DNA of 64,000 nucleotides, taken from Lampropedia cohaerens. Lineage in GTDB: Bacteria; Pseudomonadota; Gammaproteobacteria; Burkholderiales; Burkholderiaceae_C. The position numbers were made by a program, and so were the translations under genes. This document shows positions 8,391 to 16,793 of this stretch, piece after piece. The stretch is from assembly GCF_001005215.1 (NCBI RefSeq), contig NZ_LBNQ01000019.1, forward strand, positions 62,001-126,000, given 5' to 3'. Numbering within the stretch: the stretch's first letter is position 1; each line of letters starts with the position of its first letter. The notes under the pieces were generated by a model, which did no database searches, had not been told where the DNA came from, and saw only the letters and a list, made by a program, of their open reading frames with translations.

Positions 8391-10153
8391 CACGTCGCAC
8401 TCCTTGCGGTGGATCGGCAGGTATGCAACACATCAAGTGCCGACAGGTAAGTAGGGCTGCGCACATCCAGCAGGCCCAGCACGGTGTGATAAAAGTTGTC
8501 GTGGCTGACGGCAGTATCCAGCGTACCTTGCACGCACGGCAGGTGTACCTGCGTTCGTGCGGCCAGGGTGCCGGGCCAGGCGATCATCGCAATGCTTTTT
8601 TGCGCTGCGGGTGCCACGGCATACGGCAGGCCGTGCAGATAAAGCCCGCCCTCGCCCAGCGATTCTCCATGATCACTGACAAACAGCATCCCCACTTGGT
8701 AGGCCGATGCGTGCTGCGTCAGCCACTCGATGGTGCGCGCCAGCACATGGTCGGTGTAGCGGATCGAGTTGTCATACACATTGATGAGCTGCTCCTGACT
8801 ACAGCTGGCCAATGCATTGCTGGCGCACTCCGGCAAGAATGGCTTGAACGGCGCGGCAGAACGCTTGAAATAGGCCGGGCCGTGGCTGCCCATCTGATGC
8901 AAGACGATGACTATGCCATTACGCCTGCGCGACTCGGGCAACGCTGCCAGGCGCGCATCCAAGCCCTCAAGCAGCATGGCATCCAGGCATTCGCCCTGGG
9001 CGCACAGCTGCTGTCCTGCCGGGGTGTCAACCATGTCGCTGGTGAACACGGTAGGAACACGTCTGCAAACATCCTTGCAGCCAGCCTGGTTGTCCACCCA
9101 CAACACAGCCAGACCGGCCGCCTGCAGCACATCCAGCAGATTGTCGTACTCGGCCGTGCGCTCCTCAAACCCTGCCTTGTCCAAATGAGAGAACATGCAC
9201 GGCAGCGACTCACGCGTGCTGGTGCCGCACGCAGTCGCGTTGCGCCAGCTCAGCACGGCAAGGCGCGCAAGTTCGGGCGTCGTGTCGCGTGGATAGCCAT
9301 TGATTCCATAATGATCGCCCCTACTGGTTTCGCCCACCACGATCACCATCAAAGGCGGTTTCTGGGCATGGCCTGCGCTGTAGGTTTCGCCCAATGCCGC
9401 TGCCGCGGTGATGCTGACAAATGGTCGCGGTCTCTGGAGCATGGGCTTGAGCGTGGCGCTGTAGACCGCTGCCACGGAATTGAGCGGATTGATCATGTAG
9501 CGCAGCGTCATGTTGCTGCGCACCACTGGGGCTAACTGGCGGAAGTTGGGCAGTGCGACGGCAGCGATGCACGTCAGGGCTGCGAGTATCAACACAAGGG
9601 TGCGGGCAATGTTCTGCCAAATGCCATACCGGATCACTGGCAAGCGCCACAGCCACAACGCCGGCACCCCGGCTACCAGGCACACTTGCACCAGCAGTCG
9701 TGGATTGAACAAGTCGCGGCTTTCGCGCAGGTCGGTCTGCAAGACATTGAGCACCATGCCCTTGTCAATCACCGTGCCATAGTGCAGTGCGAAGTACTGC
9801 CCCACAGCCGCCAGAGCCAACAAAAGCAGCCACAGCGGCTTCATGCCACGTGGCCACGCGGTCAGGGCAAAGAGCAGTACCAGGACGGCAAAAACCAGTG
9901 GGACGAATACAATGAAAAGCGCCAGCGCCGGGCCATCGTATCCATCCAGACGCTGCAGCGCCCGCCAGAGCGGCCAATGTGCAGCCACCGTCAGCCAAGC
10001 ACACAGGATGACCACTGTCGCCTGCGCAGAGCGTGGTCTGTTGATGGCTTGCATAAGGGCATGCCGCCAACGCCCAAGCGAGCGCAACCATGCGATGGCC
10101 CGATCCGATGTGGCGCCGGGTAAGTTCGAGATGTGAAGTACGTCCTTCTGCAT
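8390..10153 (-). CDS. eptA: Lipid A phosphoethanolamine transferase (EptA family)
   Basis: Inner-membrane enzyme that transfers phosphoethanolamine from phosphatidylethanolamine to lipid A phosphates, lowering surface negative charge and sensitivity to cationic peptides. The 587-residue protein has about five N-terminal membrane helices (from about residue 45) and a periplasmic sulfatase-fold domain. Visible signatures are VVGETSRGDHYGINGYPRDT, the nucleophile loop CGTSTRESLPCMFSHL (Thr about 312) and the metal motif SDHGESLGEGGLYLHG. Cysteines likely to form disulfides are present (CKDVC, CASNALASC). It is divergent from a response regulator/kinase pair and leads the eptA-PAP2-dgkA unit. The N-terminus is longer than usual. 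An ATG at 10054 would remove 33 residues and leave a normal leader, and I cannot decide between the two. Confidence 0.93.
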   Translation of the reverse strand: MQKDVLHISNLPGATSDRAIAWLRSLGRWRHALMQAINRPRSAQATVVILCAWLTVAAHWPLWRALQRLDGYDGPALALFIVFVPLVFAVLVLLFALTAWPRGMKPLWLLLLALAAVGQYFALHYGTVIDKGMVLNVLQTDLRESRDLFNPRLLVQVCLVAGVPALWLWRLPVIRYGIWQNIARTLVLILAALTCIAAVALPNFRQLAPVVRSNMTLRYMINPLNSVAAVYSATLKPMLQRPRPFVSITAAAALGETYSAGHAQKPPLMVIVVGETSRGDHYGINGYPRDTTPELARLAVLSWRNATACGTSTRESLPCMFSHLDKAGFEERTAEYDNLLDVLQAAGLAVLWVDNQAGCKDVCRRVPTVFTSDMVDTPAGQQLCAQGECLDAMLLEGLDARLAALPESRRRNGIVIVLHQMGSHGPAYFKRSAAPFKPFLPECASNALASCSQEQLINVYDNSIRYTDHVLARTIEWLTQHASAYQVGMLFVSDHGESLGEGGLYLHGLPYAVAPAAQKSIAMIAWPGTLAARTQVHLPCVQGTLDTAVSHDNFYHTVLGLLDVRSPTYLSALDVLHTCRSTARSAT

Positions 10154-10175
10154 GCCGCTACGGTACGCAGCGAGA

Positions 10176-10214
10176 CTGAAGCGCAGCTGAACAGAGCGTT
10201 CAGGTTCCGTTCAG
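10176..10214. promoter_or_regulatory. Divergent operator: two oppositely oriented pairs of TTCAG half-sites
   Basis: Four copies of TTCAG or its complement CTGAA lie at 10176-10180, 10187-10191, 10199-10203 and 10210-10214. Each pair has an 11-bp repeat, one helical turn. The left pair points toward eptA and the right pair toward the response-regulator gene. The right pair extends to the direct repeat CGTTCAGG (10197 and 10208). A TATGCT (10220-10225) begins five bases after the last half-site, as expected for an OmpR-family activator covering the -35 region. The neighbouring regulator is the obvious binder, by inference. Confidence 0.65.
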
Positions 10215-10219
10215 GTATT

Positions 10220-10225
10220 TATGCT
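10220..10225 (+). promoter_or_regulatory. Candidate -10 element of the response-regulator promoter
   Basis: TATGCT sits five bases downstream of the second rightward TTCAG half-site and about 45 bases before the regulator ATG at 10269. No good -35 is visible, which suits an activator-dependent promoter. Confidence 0.4.
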
Positions 10226-10238
10226 CAATTGGCTGCAC

Positions 10239-10262
10239 AGCTTGCAGCGTGAAGCTTTTTTT
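10239..10262 (+). terminator. Short terminator-like hairpin in the response-regulator leader
   Basis: AGCTT (10239-10243) pairs with AAGCT (10252-10256) around an eight-base loop, followed by a run of six T, ending six bases before the ATG at 10269. It could be an attenuator or may simply occupy the ribosome binding region, where no Shine-Dalgarno motif is visible. The stem is only five pairs, so this is a weak call. Confidence 0.3.
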
Positions 10263-10268
10263 CTGTGT

Positions 10269-10940
10269 ATGCGCATACTTCTGGTGGAAGATGATCGGCC
10301 GTTGGCTGATGCAGTGCTGGCCTACCTGCGCGCCAAGCCGTATGTCGTGGACGTGGTGGCAACGCTCGCGCAGGCGCATGCCCATCTGCATGGGGCCAGC
10401 TATGCGGCCGTGCTGCTTGATCTGCATCTGCCCGATGGCGACGGACTGACACTGCTGCCAACGATGCGGCAACTTCCCGATACGCCCATCACCATCGTTT
10501 TGACCGCGCGCGACCAGGTCAGCGATCGTATCCGCGGGCTTGACGCCGGTGCCGATGACTATCTGATCAAACCCTACGATCCGGAGGAACTGCTGGCGCG
10601 ACTGCGCGCCATCGAAAGGCGCCGCAGTGGCACACGCAGTGCCGTGATTCAGCTGGGTGATCTGCAGATTGATCTGCAGCGCGGCACGGTGCGCAAGGCG
10701 GGCATGCCTATCGTACTCACGCCTAAGGAGTGGGTGCTACTGCATGCGATGGCTGTCAGGCCTCAGCACCTGCACACCCGCGAATACCTTCAGGATGCCC
10801 TCTACGGATTTGACCAGGAAGCCGACAGCAACACGCTGGAGGTCTTCATCAGCCGCCTGCGCCGCAAACTGGGCCGTTGCCATATCGTGACCGAGCGCGG
10901 CCTGGGATACCGTCTGAGCGCGGGAGACACCCCATGTTGA
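10269..10940 (+). CDS. OmpR/PhoB-family response regulator (PmrA/QseB-like)
   Basis: A 223-residue two-component response regulator. The receiver domain (1 to about 115) has the acidic pair Asp8/Asp9, phospho-acceptor Asp51 in LLDLHLPDGDG, and the conserved Lys in DYLIKPYDPEE. The C-terminal winged helix (about 125-220) ends in SNTLEVFISRLRRKL and ITERGLGYRL-like text, typical of OmpR-type DNA-binding domains. I chose the ATG at 10269 because MRILLVEDD is the canonical receiver start; an upstream ATG at 10221 overlaps the putative promoter. The stop overlaps the kinase start by seven bases (ATGTTGA). Sequence and context place it in the PmrA/QseB/ColR group, with the divergent eptA as probable target. 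Confidence 0.92.
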   Translation: MRILLVEDDRPLADAVLAYLRAKPYVVDVVATLAQAHAHLHGASYAAVLLDLHLPDGDGLTLLPTMRQLPDTPITIVLTARDQVSDRIRGLDAGADDYLIKPYDPEELLARLRAIERRRSGTRSAVIQLGDLQIDLQRGTVRKAGMPIVLTPKEWVLLHAMAVRPQHLHTREYLQDALYGFDQEADSNTLEVFISRLRRKLGRCHIVTERGLGYRLSAGDTPC

Positions 10941-12370
10941 AACGCTCGCCGCACGCCCCAACTCCGGCCACGGCACAGACCTCGCTGGCAAAACAACTCA
11001 CGCATGCACTGCTGCTGACGACCGCTGCGGTCTGGGCCGTATGCATTGTGGGCGTGGCGTGGTTCATTTATGCCAAGACGAATGAGAACTTCGATTACGA
11101 GTTGATGGAAAGCGCCCATCGCCTGCTGGATGTGGCCGTACACCAGTACGATGCCCACCCACTGACCGGCACACCAATCATTGCGCAGGACCCGCTGATT
11201 AACGATCTGCCGCTGATTTACCAGGTGCTTGACGCGCAGGGCAACGTGGTGCTCCGGTCGCGCGCCGCTCCGGTGCAGCCGTTCAACGCACCGTTGCAGA
11301 CCGGCTTTGCGGATCTCGGCCCCTGGCGCATATATACCGTAGAGCATCCGTACCGACCGCTGTTTCTACAGTTGGCCGACCCCCTTGAGGAACGATGGAC
11401 CGTCCTCATCAACGCCTTGCTGACGTTGGTTCTCGTAATGGTGGCGGTGCTCGTAGCCCTGGGGCTGCTGCTGCGCGTCGTCGCAGCACGAAAGCTGTCT
11501 GTGCTGCAACGTCTGCAGCGGCAGATCAGTCTGCGCAGCGGCACTGACCTGCGTCCCGTGCAGACTGCGGGCATGCCACAGGAACTGCGCTCTGTTGCCG
11601 AGGATGTCAACCGGATGCTGCAGCGGCTTTCCGACGCACTGGATGTAGAGCGCACACTGGCGGCCAACGCCGCACACGAATTGCGCACGCCACTGGCCAC
11701 TGCCACACTGCACCTCCAAGCGGCGCTGGATGGACAGCTCGAACGCAGCGACATTCAGGCGGCGCTGGCTGGCCTGAAGAACCTGGCACACCGTACAGAG
11801 AAGTTGCTGCAGCTCTCCCGCGCAGAGGCAGTCTCGTCCGTAGGGCTGCACGCCGTCTCGTTGCTGGAGCTGGCTACCGCCGTAGCTGGCGAATTCTGGA
11901 TCAGCGAGAACGCGCAGCAGCGGTTGGATGTGCTGGAGACAAACGCGCCAGCTGCAACAGAACACGCGTCAGCGGTCGCCTTGGCTGATCCGGACGCCTT
12001 GGCCATTGCACTGCGGAACCTGATCGAGAACGCGTTACGTTACAGCGACAACGCCAAAGTCGAAGTACTGGTTCAGGCGCCCGCCACCGTCATCGTGCGT
12101 GACCACGGTCCTGGCGTCTCGCCCGAATTGCTCAGCACACTGCAGACCCGCCATGTGCGCCAGGCCCATGACAGAGCGGGATACGGTCTGGGTATGTCGA
12201 TTACTTCCAGCATCGTGCGAGGCCTGCGAGGGCAGTTGCGACTATCTTCCCCCCCAGCCGGCTTGCACCACGGTTTCGAGGCCCGAATGGAGCTGATACC
12301 CGCGATAATGGATCCTTTAGGCGGCGCACACGTGACCCCACAGGAAAATGCTGCGCCCTCTCTCCGGTGA
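10934..12370 (+). CDS. Sensor histidine kinase (PmrB/QseC-like), partner of the upstream regulator
   Basis: A 478-residue membrane kinase. Membrane helix 1 lies near residues 20-45 (ALLLTTAAVWAVCIVGVAWF) and helix 2 near 160-185, enclosing a periplasmic segment of about 115 residues. A HAMP-like linker follows, then the dimerisation box ANAAHELRTPLA with His248, N-box LRNLIENALRYSDN, and G-boxes DHGPGV and GYGLGMSI. The periplasmic text YQVLDAQGNVVLRS resembles QseC-type sensors. No obvious ExxE iron-binding motif like that of Salmonella PmrB was seen, so the signal cannot be guessed. It overlaps the regulator gene and is certainly co-transcribed with it. Confidence 0.92.
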   Translation: MLKRSPHAPTPATAQTSLAKQLTHALLLTTAAVWAVCIVGVAWFIYAKTNENFDYELMESAHRLLDVAVHQYDAHPLTGTPIIAQDPLINDLPLIYQVLDAQGNVVLRSRAAPVQPFNAPLQTGFADLGPWRIYTVEHPYRPLFLQLADPLEERWTVLINALLTLVLVMVAVLVALGLLLRVVAARKLSVLQRLQRQISLRSGTDLRPVQTAGMPQELRSVAEDVNRMLQRLSDALDVERTLAANAAHELRTPLATATLHLQAALDGQLERSDIQAALAGLKNLAHRTEKLLQLSRAEAVSSVGLHAVSLLELATAVAGEFWISENAQQRLDVLETNAPAATEHASAVALADPDALAIALRNLIENALRYSDNAKVEVLVQAPATVIVRDHGPGVSPELLSTLQTRHVRQAHDRAGYGLGMSITSSIVRGLRGQLRLSSPPAGLHHGFEARMELIPAIMDPLGGAHVTPQENAAPSLR

Positions 12371-12533
12371 TGCAGACTTGCCGCGCGAGCGCAAACGAGC
12401 GATAATCTTCGGTTTCGTGCGCTAAGTGCTGCAGCAATGGGTGCTGCATGTGGCTGGTGCGAAGTTCCTGCTGAAATCTTTTTTTGCAGGATAAAAAGCC
12501 CTTTCAGGGCAGCGTTGTGAAGGATTTATCGCC

Positions 12534-12791
12534 ATGAAAGAAGGCATCCACCCCGATTACCGCGAAGTGCTGTTCGTTGATCTGTCCAACGGCTTCAAGT
12601 TCGTGACGCGTTCGTGCGCACCGACCAAGGAAACCGGCAAGACCGACGATGGCCGTGAGCTGCCGATGTTCAAGCTGGATACCTCCAGCGAATCGCACCC
12701 GTTCTACACCGGCACGCAAAAGTCGGTCGACAACATGGGCGGTCGTGTCGAGCGCTTTCGCAATCGCTTTGGCAAGGTCGGCGCCAAGTAA
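12534..12791 (+). CDS. rpmE2: 50S ribosomal protein L31 type B
   Basis: An 85-residue type-B L31. It starts [16 protein letters not shown] and ends [11 protein letters not shown], both diagnostic. It has a single cysteine and lacks the CxxC zinc ribbon of type-A L31, so it is the zinc-independent form. In many bacteria such a form is induced under zinc limitation by Zur. No convincing Zur box was identified here. The ATG at 12534 has AAGGA eight bases upstream. It is monocistronic, with a strong terminator immediately downstream and 163 bp separating it from the kinase gene. Confidence 0.95.
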   Translation: MKEGIHPDYREVLFVDLSNGFKFVTRSCAPTKETGKTDDGRELPMFKLDTSSESHPFYTGTQKSVDNMGGRVERFRNRFGKVGAK

Positions 12792-12815
12792 GAACTGCGC
12801 CACCTCGTCAAGCAA

Positions 12816-12840
12816 GGCCCGGCTAGACCGGGCTTTTTTT
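12816..12840 (+). terminator. Intrinsic terminator of rpmE2
   Basis: GCCCGG (12817-12822) pairs with CCGGGC (12828-12833) around a five-base loop and is followed by seven T. It lies 25 bp after the rpmE2 stop. Confidence 0.85.
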
Positions 12841-12997
12841 GGCCCTGCGGGTGGCATGAGACGGCTCTAGGGCGCTGTCCGGCATGCCTTGCGGTAACCC
12901 GCCATGCACGCACTGCGCCCGTCATGCCTGCCATTGCTTGCGGCACAATAATTCGATCTGCCATGCACGCTGACCACAACGCGCGCGTGACAGTCCC

Positions 12998-14788
12998 TTG
13001 TCTCCTGCCTACTGCGGAATTGCTCATTTGCGCCTGAATCGCCCCCCCTCTCCAGCCATCGTCACGCAAGCGGCCGTGCGGGCGCTGCCGCGGCCACTGC
13101 TGTGGCTGCTGTGCCTGGTGTACGTCTGCGCGGGCTTTATCGGCCGCAGCGCCTGGAAGAATGAAGACGTCATCGCCTATGGCTTCATGCAGGCCATTGC
13201 GCGCGGCGACTCCCCTTGGCTGACGCCCCAGCTGGTGGGGCAGCCTCTGGAATTCGCTTCGCAGCGCCTGCCAATATGGCTGGGGGCACTCGCGCTTCGG
13301 ATTCTTCCACCGTGGCTGGATCCCGAGCTGGCCACCCGCCTGCCATTCATGCTGCTGGTGTTGGCAAGCTTTGTGGCCACCTGGTATGCCGCCTACTATC
13401 TGGCACGTCGGCATGAAGCCCAGCCCGTGCCCTTTGCCTTCGGCGGTGAGGCACGGCCCGTGGACTATGCACGGGCGCTGGCTGACGGCGCCGTGCTTGC
13501 GCTGATTGCATGCCTTGGGCTTATCCAGTTCTCACACGAGACCACGGCGTCCGTGGTACAGCTAAGCGGCGCCAGCGTGCTGTTTCTGGCGCTCTCGGTA
13601 CCACACCGCCCCCTGCTGGCGTTGCTGTGGGCCACAGTGGCTGTAGCACTGCTGTACCTGTCGGGCGGCGCGTTGTGGACGCTGATCGCCCTGTGCGCTG
13701 CAACGCTGGCGCTGCTGTGCAGCCACCCGGACGCGCCCCTCGGCCACGGCTTGCCGCACGCGACCGTTCCCCAAGAGGCGACGGGCCGCGCTCACGCGCG
13801 CCTCTGGCTACCTCTGGTGCTGCTGGCTGCAGCGGCGCTGATGGCCACCACACTCTGGCACGAAGGTGCATGGCCGCTGGCGGTGCCACGCTACGCAGCC
13901 GACGAGTGGAAGAGCATCGTGCGGCTTTTGATCTGGTTTGGCTGGCCCGCCTGGCCGCTGGGATGCTGGGCCCTGTACCGCTGGCGCCGGCACCTCTTCA
14001 ATCGTCGCCCGGCCTACCATCTGGCCTTGCCGGTCGCACTCATTGCCGTGACCGTGGCGCTGGCCGTGTGCCTGGAAGGCTCCCGACGCGACCGCACGCT
14101 GTTTCTCAGCTTGCCCATGGCAGCGACGCTGGCCGCCTTTGCACTGCCTACCCTGAGCCGCAGCGTGGCAGCGCTGATCGACTGGTTCACGCTGCTGTTC
14201 TTCACCGTCTGTGGCGTCGCGATCTGGGTCATCTGGACCGCCACGCAAACGGGCTTTCCGGCCAAGCCCGCGGCCAATGTCGCCAAGCTGGCACCGGAGT
14301 ATGTTCCGCAGTTCTCGCTGCTGGCCTTCGTGTTGGCGCTGGCGGCAACCGCCGTTTGGCTCATGGCCATTGCATGGCGCACCGGGCGCCATCGCGCTGC
14401 ACTGTGGAAAAGCCTGGTCCTGCCAGCCGGCGGCGCCACTTGGTGTGTCGTCCTGGTGATGACCTTGTGGCTGCCGATGCTGGACTATGGCCGCAGCTAT
14501 CTTCCGCTTATCGACAAGCTGCGTGAACACGTGCCCGCGCGCACCTCCTGCATTGTTGATCTCGGACTGCTGCAACCGCAGCTGGCAGCGTTTTACAGTC
14601 AGGCCGGATGGCCCATGCATGCCGAATCCTCCGAGATGGCAAGGACCTGCCCGCTGGCCATGCTGACGGCCGTGCGTTGGCAGCAACGCGAGGGCGAGCT
14701 GCATGCGGCAGGCTGGAGTGAACGTGCCCGTGTCCAGCGGCCTACCGGCGACGAGGCCATCGTGATCCTCTCGCACCCAACGCGTTGA
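12998..14788 (+). CDS. ArnT/PMT-type glycosyltransferase (GT-C fold membrane protein)
   Basis: A hydrophobic protein of up to 596 residues. It has many membrane helices, an early acidic periplasmic loop (SAWKNEDVIAYGF) as in GT-C enzymes that use polyprenyl-phosphate sugars, and a soluble C-terminal part from about residue 500. It resembles the ArnT/dolichyl-phosphate-mannose mannosyltransferase superfamily (GT39/GT83). The sugar and acceptor are unknown. No arn operon is present in the window, so an aminoarabinose role is not supported. The start is uncertain. No ATG precedes the conserved region. TTG 12998, TTG 13028 and GTG 13076 are the in-frame options, and the GTG would begin just before the first helix. 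Confidence 0.75.
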   Translation: MSPAYCGIAHLRLNRPPSPAIVTQAAVRALPRPLLWLLCLVYVCAGFIGRSAWKNEDVIAYGFMQAIARGDSPWLTPQLVGQPLEFASQRLPIWLGALALRILPPWLDPELATRLPFMLLVLASFVATWYAAYYLARRHEAQPVPFAFGGEARPVDYARALADGAVLALIACLGLIQFSHETTASVVQLSGASVLFLALSVPHRPLLALLWATVAVALLYLSGGALWTLIALCAATLALLCSHPDAPLGHGLPHATVPQEATGRAHARLWLPLVLLAAAALMATTLWHEGAWPLAVPRYAADEWKSIVRLLIWFGWPAWPLGCWALYRWRRHLFNRRPAYHLALPVALIAVTVALAVCLEGSRRDRTLFLSLPMAATLAAFALPTLSRSVAALIDWFTLLFFTVCGVAIWVIWTATQTGFPAKPAANVAKLAPEYVPQFSLLAFVLALAATAVWLMAIAWRTGRHRAALWKSLVLPAGGATWCVVLVMTLWLPMLDYGRSYLPLIDKLREHVPARTSCIVDLGLLQPQLAAFYSQAGWPMHAESSEMARTCPLAMLTAVRWQQREGELHAAGWSERARVQRPTGDEAIVILSHPTR

Positions 14789-14916
14789 ACGCCGCCCCGG
14801 AAGTTGCGGCTCATCGTCGCGAGCACCCGCCTTGCGCCGCGAGGCGCGCAGTAGCGGATGGACGATGTGCATGGCGCCTTCCTGCGGGCATTCTCTGGTT
14901 TCGGCAATGTCCGGTC

Positions 14917-14931
14917 CGTGAACAGGTTCTC
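14917..14931. repeat. Solo end of the dispersed palindromic repeat family
   Basis: CGTGAACAGGTTCTC here matches the right terminal inverted repeat of the 56.1-kb element and its next two bases (56321-56335). It runs into the phoR stop codon, in the convergent gap between the glycosyltransferase and phoR. No opposite end was found in the preceding 130 bp, so it looks like a remnant. Confidence 0.45.
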
Positions 14932-16453
14932 ACGCCGCCAGCATGCGTTCGCGGCGTGCGCGCTCCTGTTCGGCCGCGACCACGGCAACTGGCGTCACCA
15001 TACGGGCAGCAGGCAGTTCGATGCGAAACTGCGAGCCTTTGCCAACCTGACTCTCCACATGCAAATGCCCACCATGGCGCTGCACCACGTGCTTGACGAT
15101 GGCCAGCCCAAGCCCGGTACCACCGGTGCCGCGTGAGCGGCTGCGATCAACCCGGTAGAAGCGCTCAGTCAACCGCGGCAGATGCTCGGCGGCGATACCC
15201 GGTCCGGTATCACGCACCGCAAAACTGGCGCCGCCATCCGGATGCCAGTGCCAGACCAGCGCAATGGCTCCGCCAGCTGGCGTATAGCGCACAGCATTCG
15301 TGATGAGGTTGAAGAACGCACTCTGGATTTCCTTTTCGCTGCCGGCGAGCCTGCCCATGTTGGCCGGCCATGGCTGTGCGCCGTCTGGCGATGTCTTCTG
15401 CACGTCATCCGCCAGCACCTGGCTCATCTCGACGCTATCGCCTGCCACAGGCTGGGCGGTGCGGCTTCGTCCGTCCAACAACCAGCGCTGGCCACGCTCA
15501 TCGACGTAATGCAGTGTGATGGCATGCATGGGGGCGAGCGCGCCCTGCGCCAGTGAGGTGGACAGCGCCAGCGCTTCTTCCTGACACAGCCGCAGCAGCT
15601 GTGCCACCTCGATATATTCGCTGAGATTGGGCAGCGGGCTGCCTTCCAGCGCGGACAAAGTCAGCAGATCAGCCACCAACAGCTGCATGCGCTGCGCCTG
15701 TTGCTGCATGCGCCGGTAGTACAGATCACGCTCCTCATCCTGCAAGGGCAATGTCTGCAGCGTCTCGATATAGCCGGAAAAAATGGTCAGGGGTGTGCGG
15801 ATCTCATGCGAGACATTGGCGATGAAGTCACGCCGCATCGCCTCGGTGTGCTGGATCTGCGTGATGTCACGCGAGAGCATCAGACGCTTGTCCTCGCCAT
15901 ACTCAAACAGCTGTACCGCCAGCCGGCGCCGCCCCATGCTGGCGCCGGCAACGGCGCTGCGCCCGTCCATCTCCAGCGTCTCACGGAAATCACCGACCGC
16001 GCAATAGCTGGCAAATTCAGGATCACGTACCAAGGTCAGCAGGTTCTGGCCGATATCACGATCGATATCCAGCCCCAGATGTTCGCCCGCCGTGTTGTTG
16101 AGCCACTCGATGCTCCAGTCGTGATCCAGCAGCAGCACCCCATTGGGCGATGCCTGGATGGCCATGCGCAACTCCTGCAGATGGCGCTGCTGGCGCTCTT
16201 CCCGGAAACTGTGCTTGCGCTGCTGTTTGCGCCAGAAGTACTGCAGATTGGCCCACCAGCCATAGAAACGTTGCGGCGCCTGGCCTTCGTCCTTGGCCCA
16301 TTGATAAAAGCGCGCGTTCTGCCAGCTCACGTAGAAAAAGCCCAGCCAGAGGCTGATCAGTGCTCCCAGCAGCGCATGCCACCACTGACCGCCAAGCCAT
16401 AGTGCCAGCAGCGCACCGGCCACCTGCAGCACAAGGAATCCCAACCAAGCCAT
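14930..16453 (-). CDS. phoR: Phosphate regulon sensor histidine kinase PhoR
   Basis: A 507-residue kinase. Residues 1-50 form two short membrane helices without a periplasmic sensor domain, as in PhoR (DUF3329 region). A PAS domain follows at about 95-200 (ASPNGVLLLDHDWSIEWLN), then HisKA with IANVSHEIRTPLTIFSGY (His216) and HATPase with NAVRYTPAGG, DTGPGI and GTGLGLAIVKHV. Together these are characteristic of PhoR, which phosphorylates PhoB under phosphate limitation. It is somewhat longer than E. coli PhoR, with an insertion between HisKA and HATPase. No phoB, phoU or pst gene adjoins it. tRNA-Leu lies upstream and a convergent glycosyltransferase downstream, so it is separated from its usual partner. 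Confidence 0.85.
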   Translation of the reverse strand: MAWLGFLVLQVAGALLALWLGGQWWHALLGALISLWLGFFYVSWQNARFYQWAKDEGQAPQRFYGWWANLQYFWRKQQRKHSFREERQQRHLQELRMAIQASPNGVLLLDHDWSIEWLNNTAGEHLGLDIDRDIGQNLLTLVRDPEFASYCAVGDFRETLEMDGRSAVAGASMGRRRLAVQLFEYGEDKRLMLSRDITQIQHTEAMRRDFIANVSHEIRTPLTIFSGYIETLQTLPLQDEERDLYYRRMQQQAQRMQLLVADLLTLSALEGSPLPNLSEYIEVAQLLRLCQEEALALSTSLAQGALAPMHAITLHYVDERGQRWLLDGRSRTAQPVAGDSVEMSQVLADDVQKTSPDGAQPWPANMGRLAGSEKEIQSAFFNLITNAVRYTPAGGAIALVWHWHPDGGASFAVRDTGPGIAAEHLPRLTERFYRVDRSRSRGTGGTGLGLAIVKHVVQRHGGHLHVESQVGKGSQFRIELPAARMVTPVAVVAAEQERARRERMLAA

Positions 16454-16606
16454 CCGAGCCCTTCCCTGGTCGCGTTACAAGCCCATGCCTGTCCGCCCGT
16501 GCCTCCCAGGCATGGGAGAGGGCCAACATTGAGGGCGGCATGTCACGTGTTGCGCCATGGCGGGCGTAAACGACCGCCATGGGCCAAGCTGATTGTTGCC
16601 TATTGC

Positions 16607-16699
16607 TGGTGCCCCGGGCCGGGGTCGAACCGGCACGCCCCTGTTACGGTAAGCGGCGGATTTTAAGTCCGCTGTGTCTACCAATTCCACCACCGGGGC
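16607..16699 (-). tRNA. tRNA-Leu (UAA anticodon)
   Basis: Acceptor stem GCCCCGG (16699-16693) pairs with CCGGGGC, followed by discriminator A and an encoded CCA (16609-16607). The anticodon stem GCGGA/TCCGC encloses loop CTTAAAA, giving anticodon UAA (16665-16663). The T-arm contains GGTTCGACCCC and the D-arm GGTAGACAC. The long variable arm is typical of class II tRNA-Leu. Confidence 0.95.
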
Positions 16700-16793
16700 A
16701 GCGCGTGGCGGTCGTGCCGACCATGCACTGACGCCCGGCAGCGAAACGGTCGCCAGGCGCAAGCTCGCCATTCTAATGCAGCGCATGCGCTAA

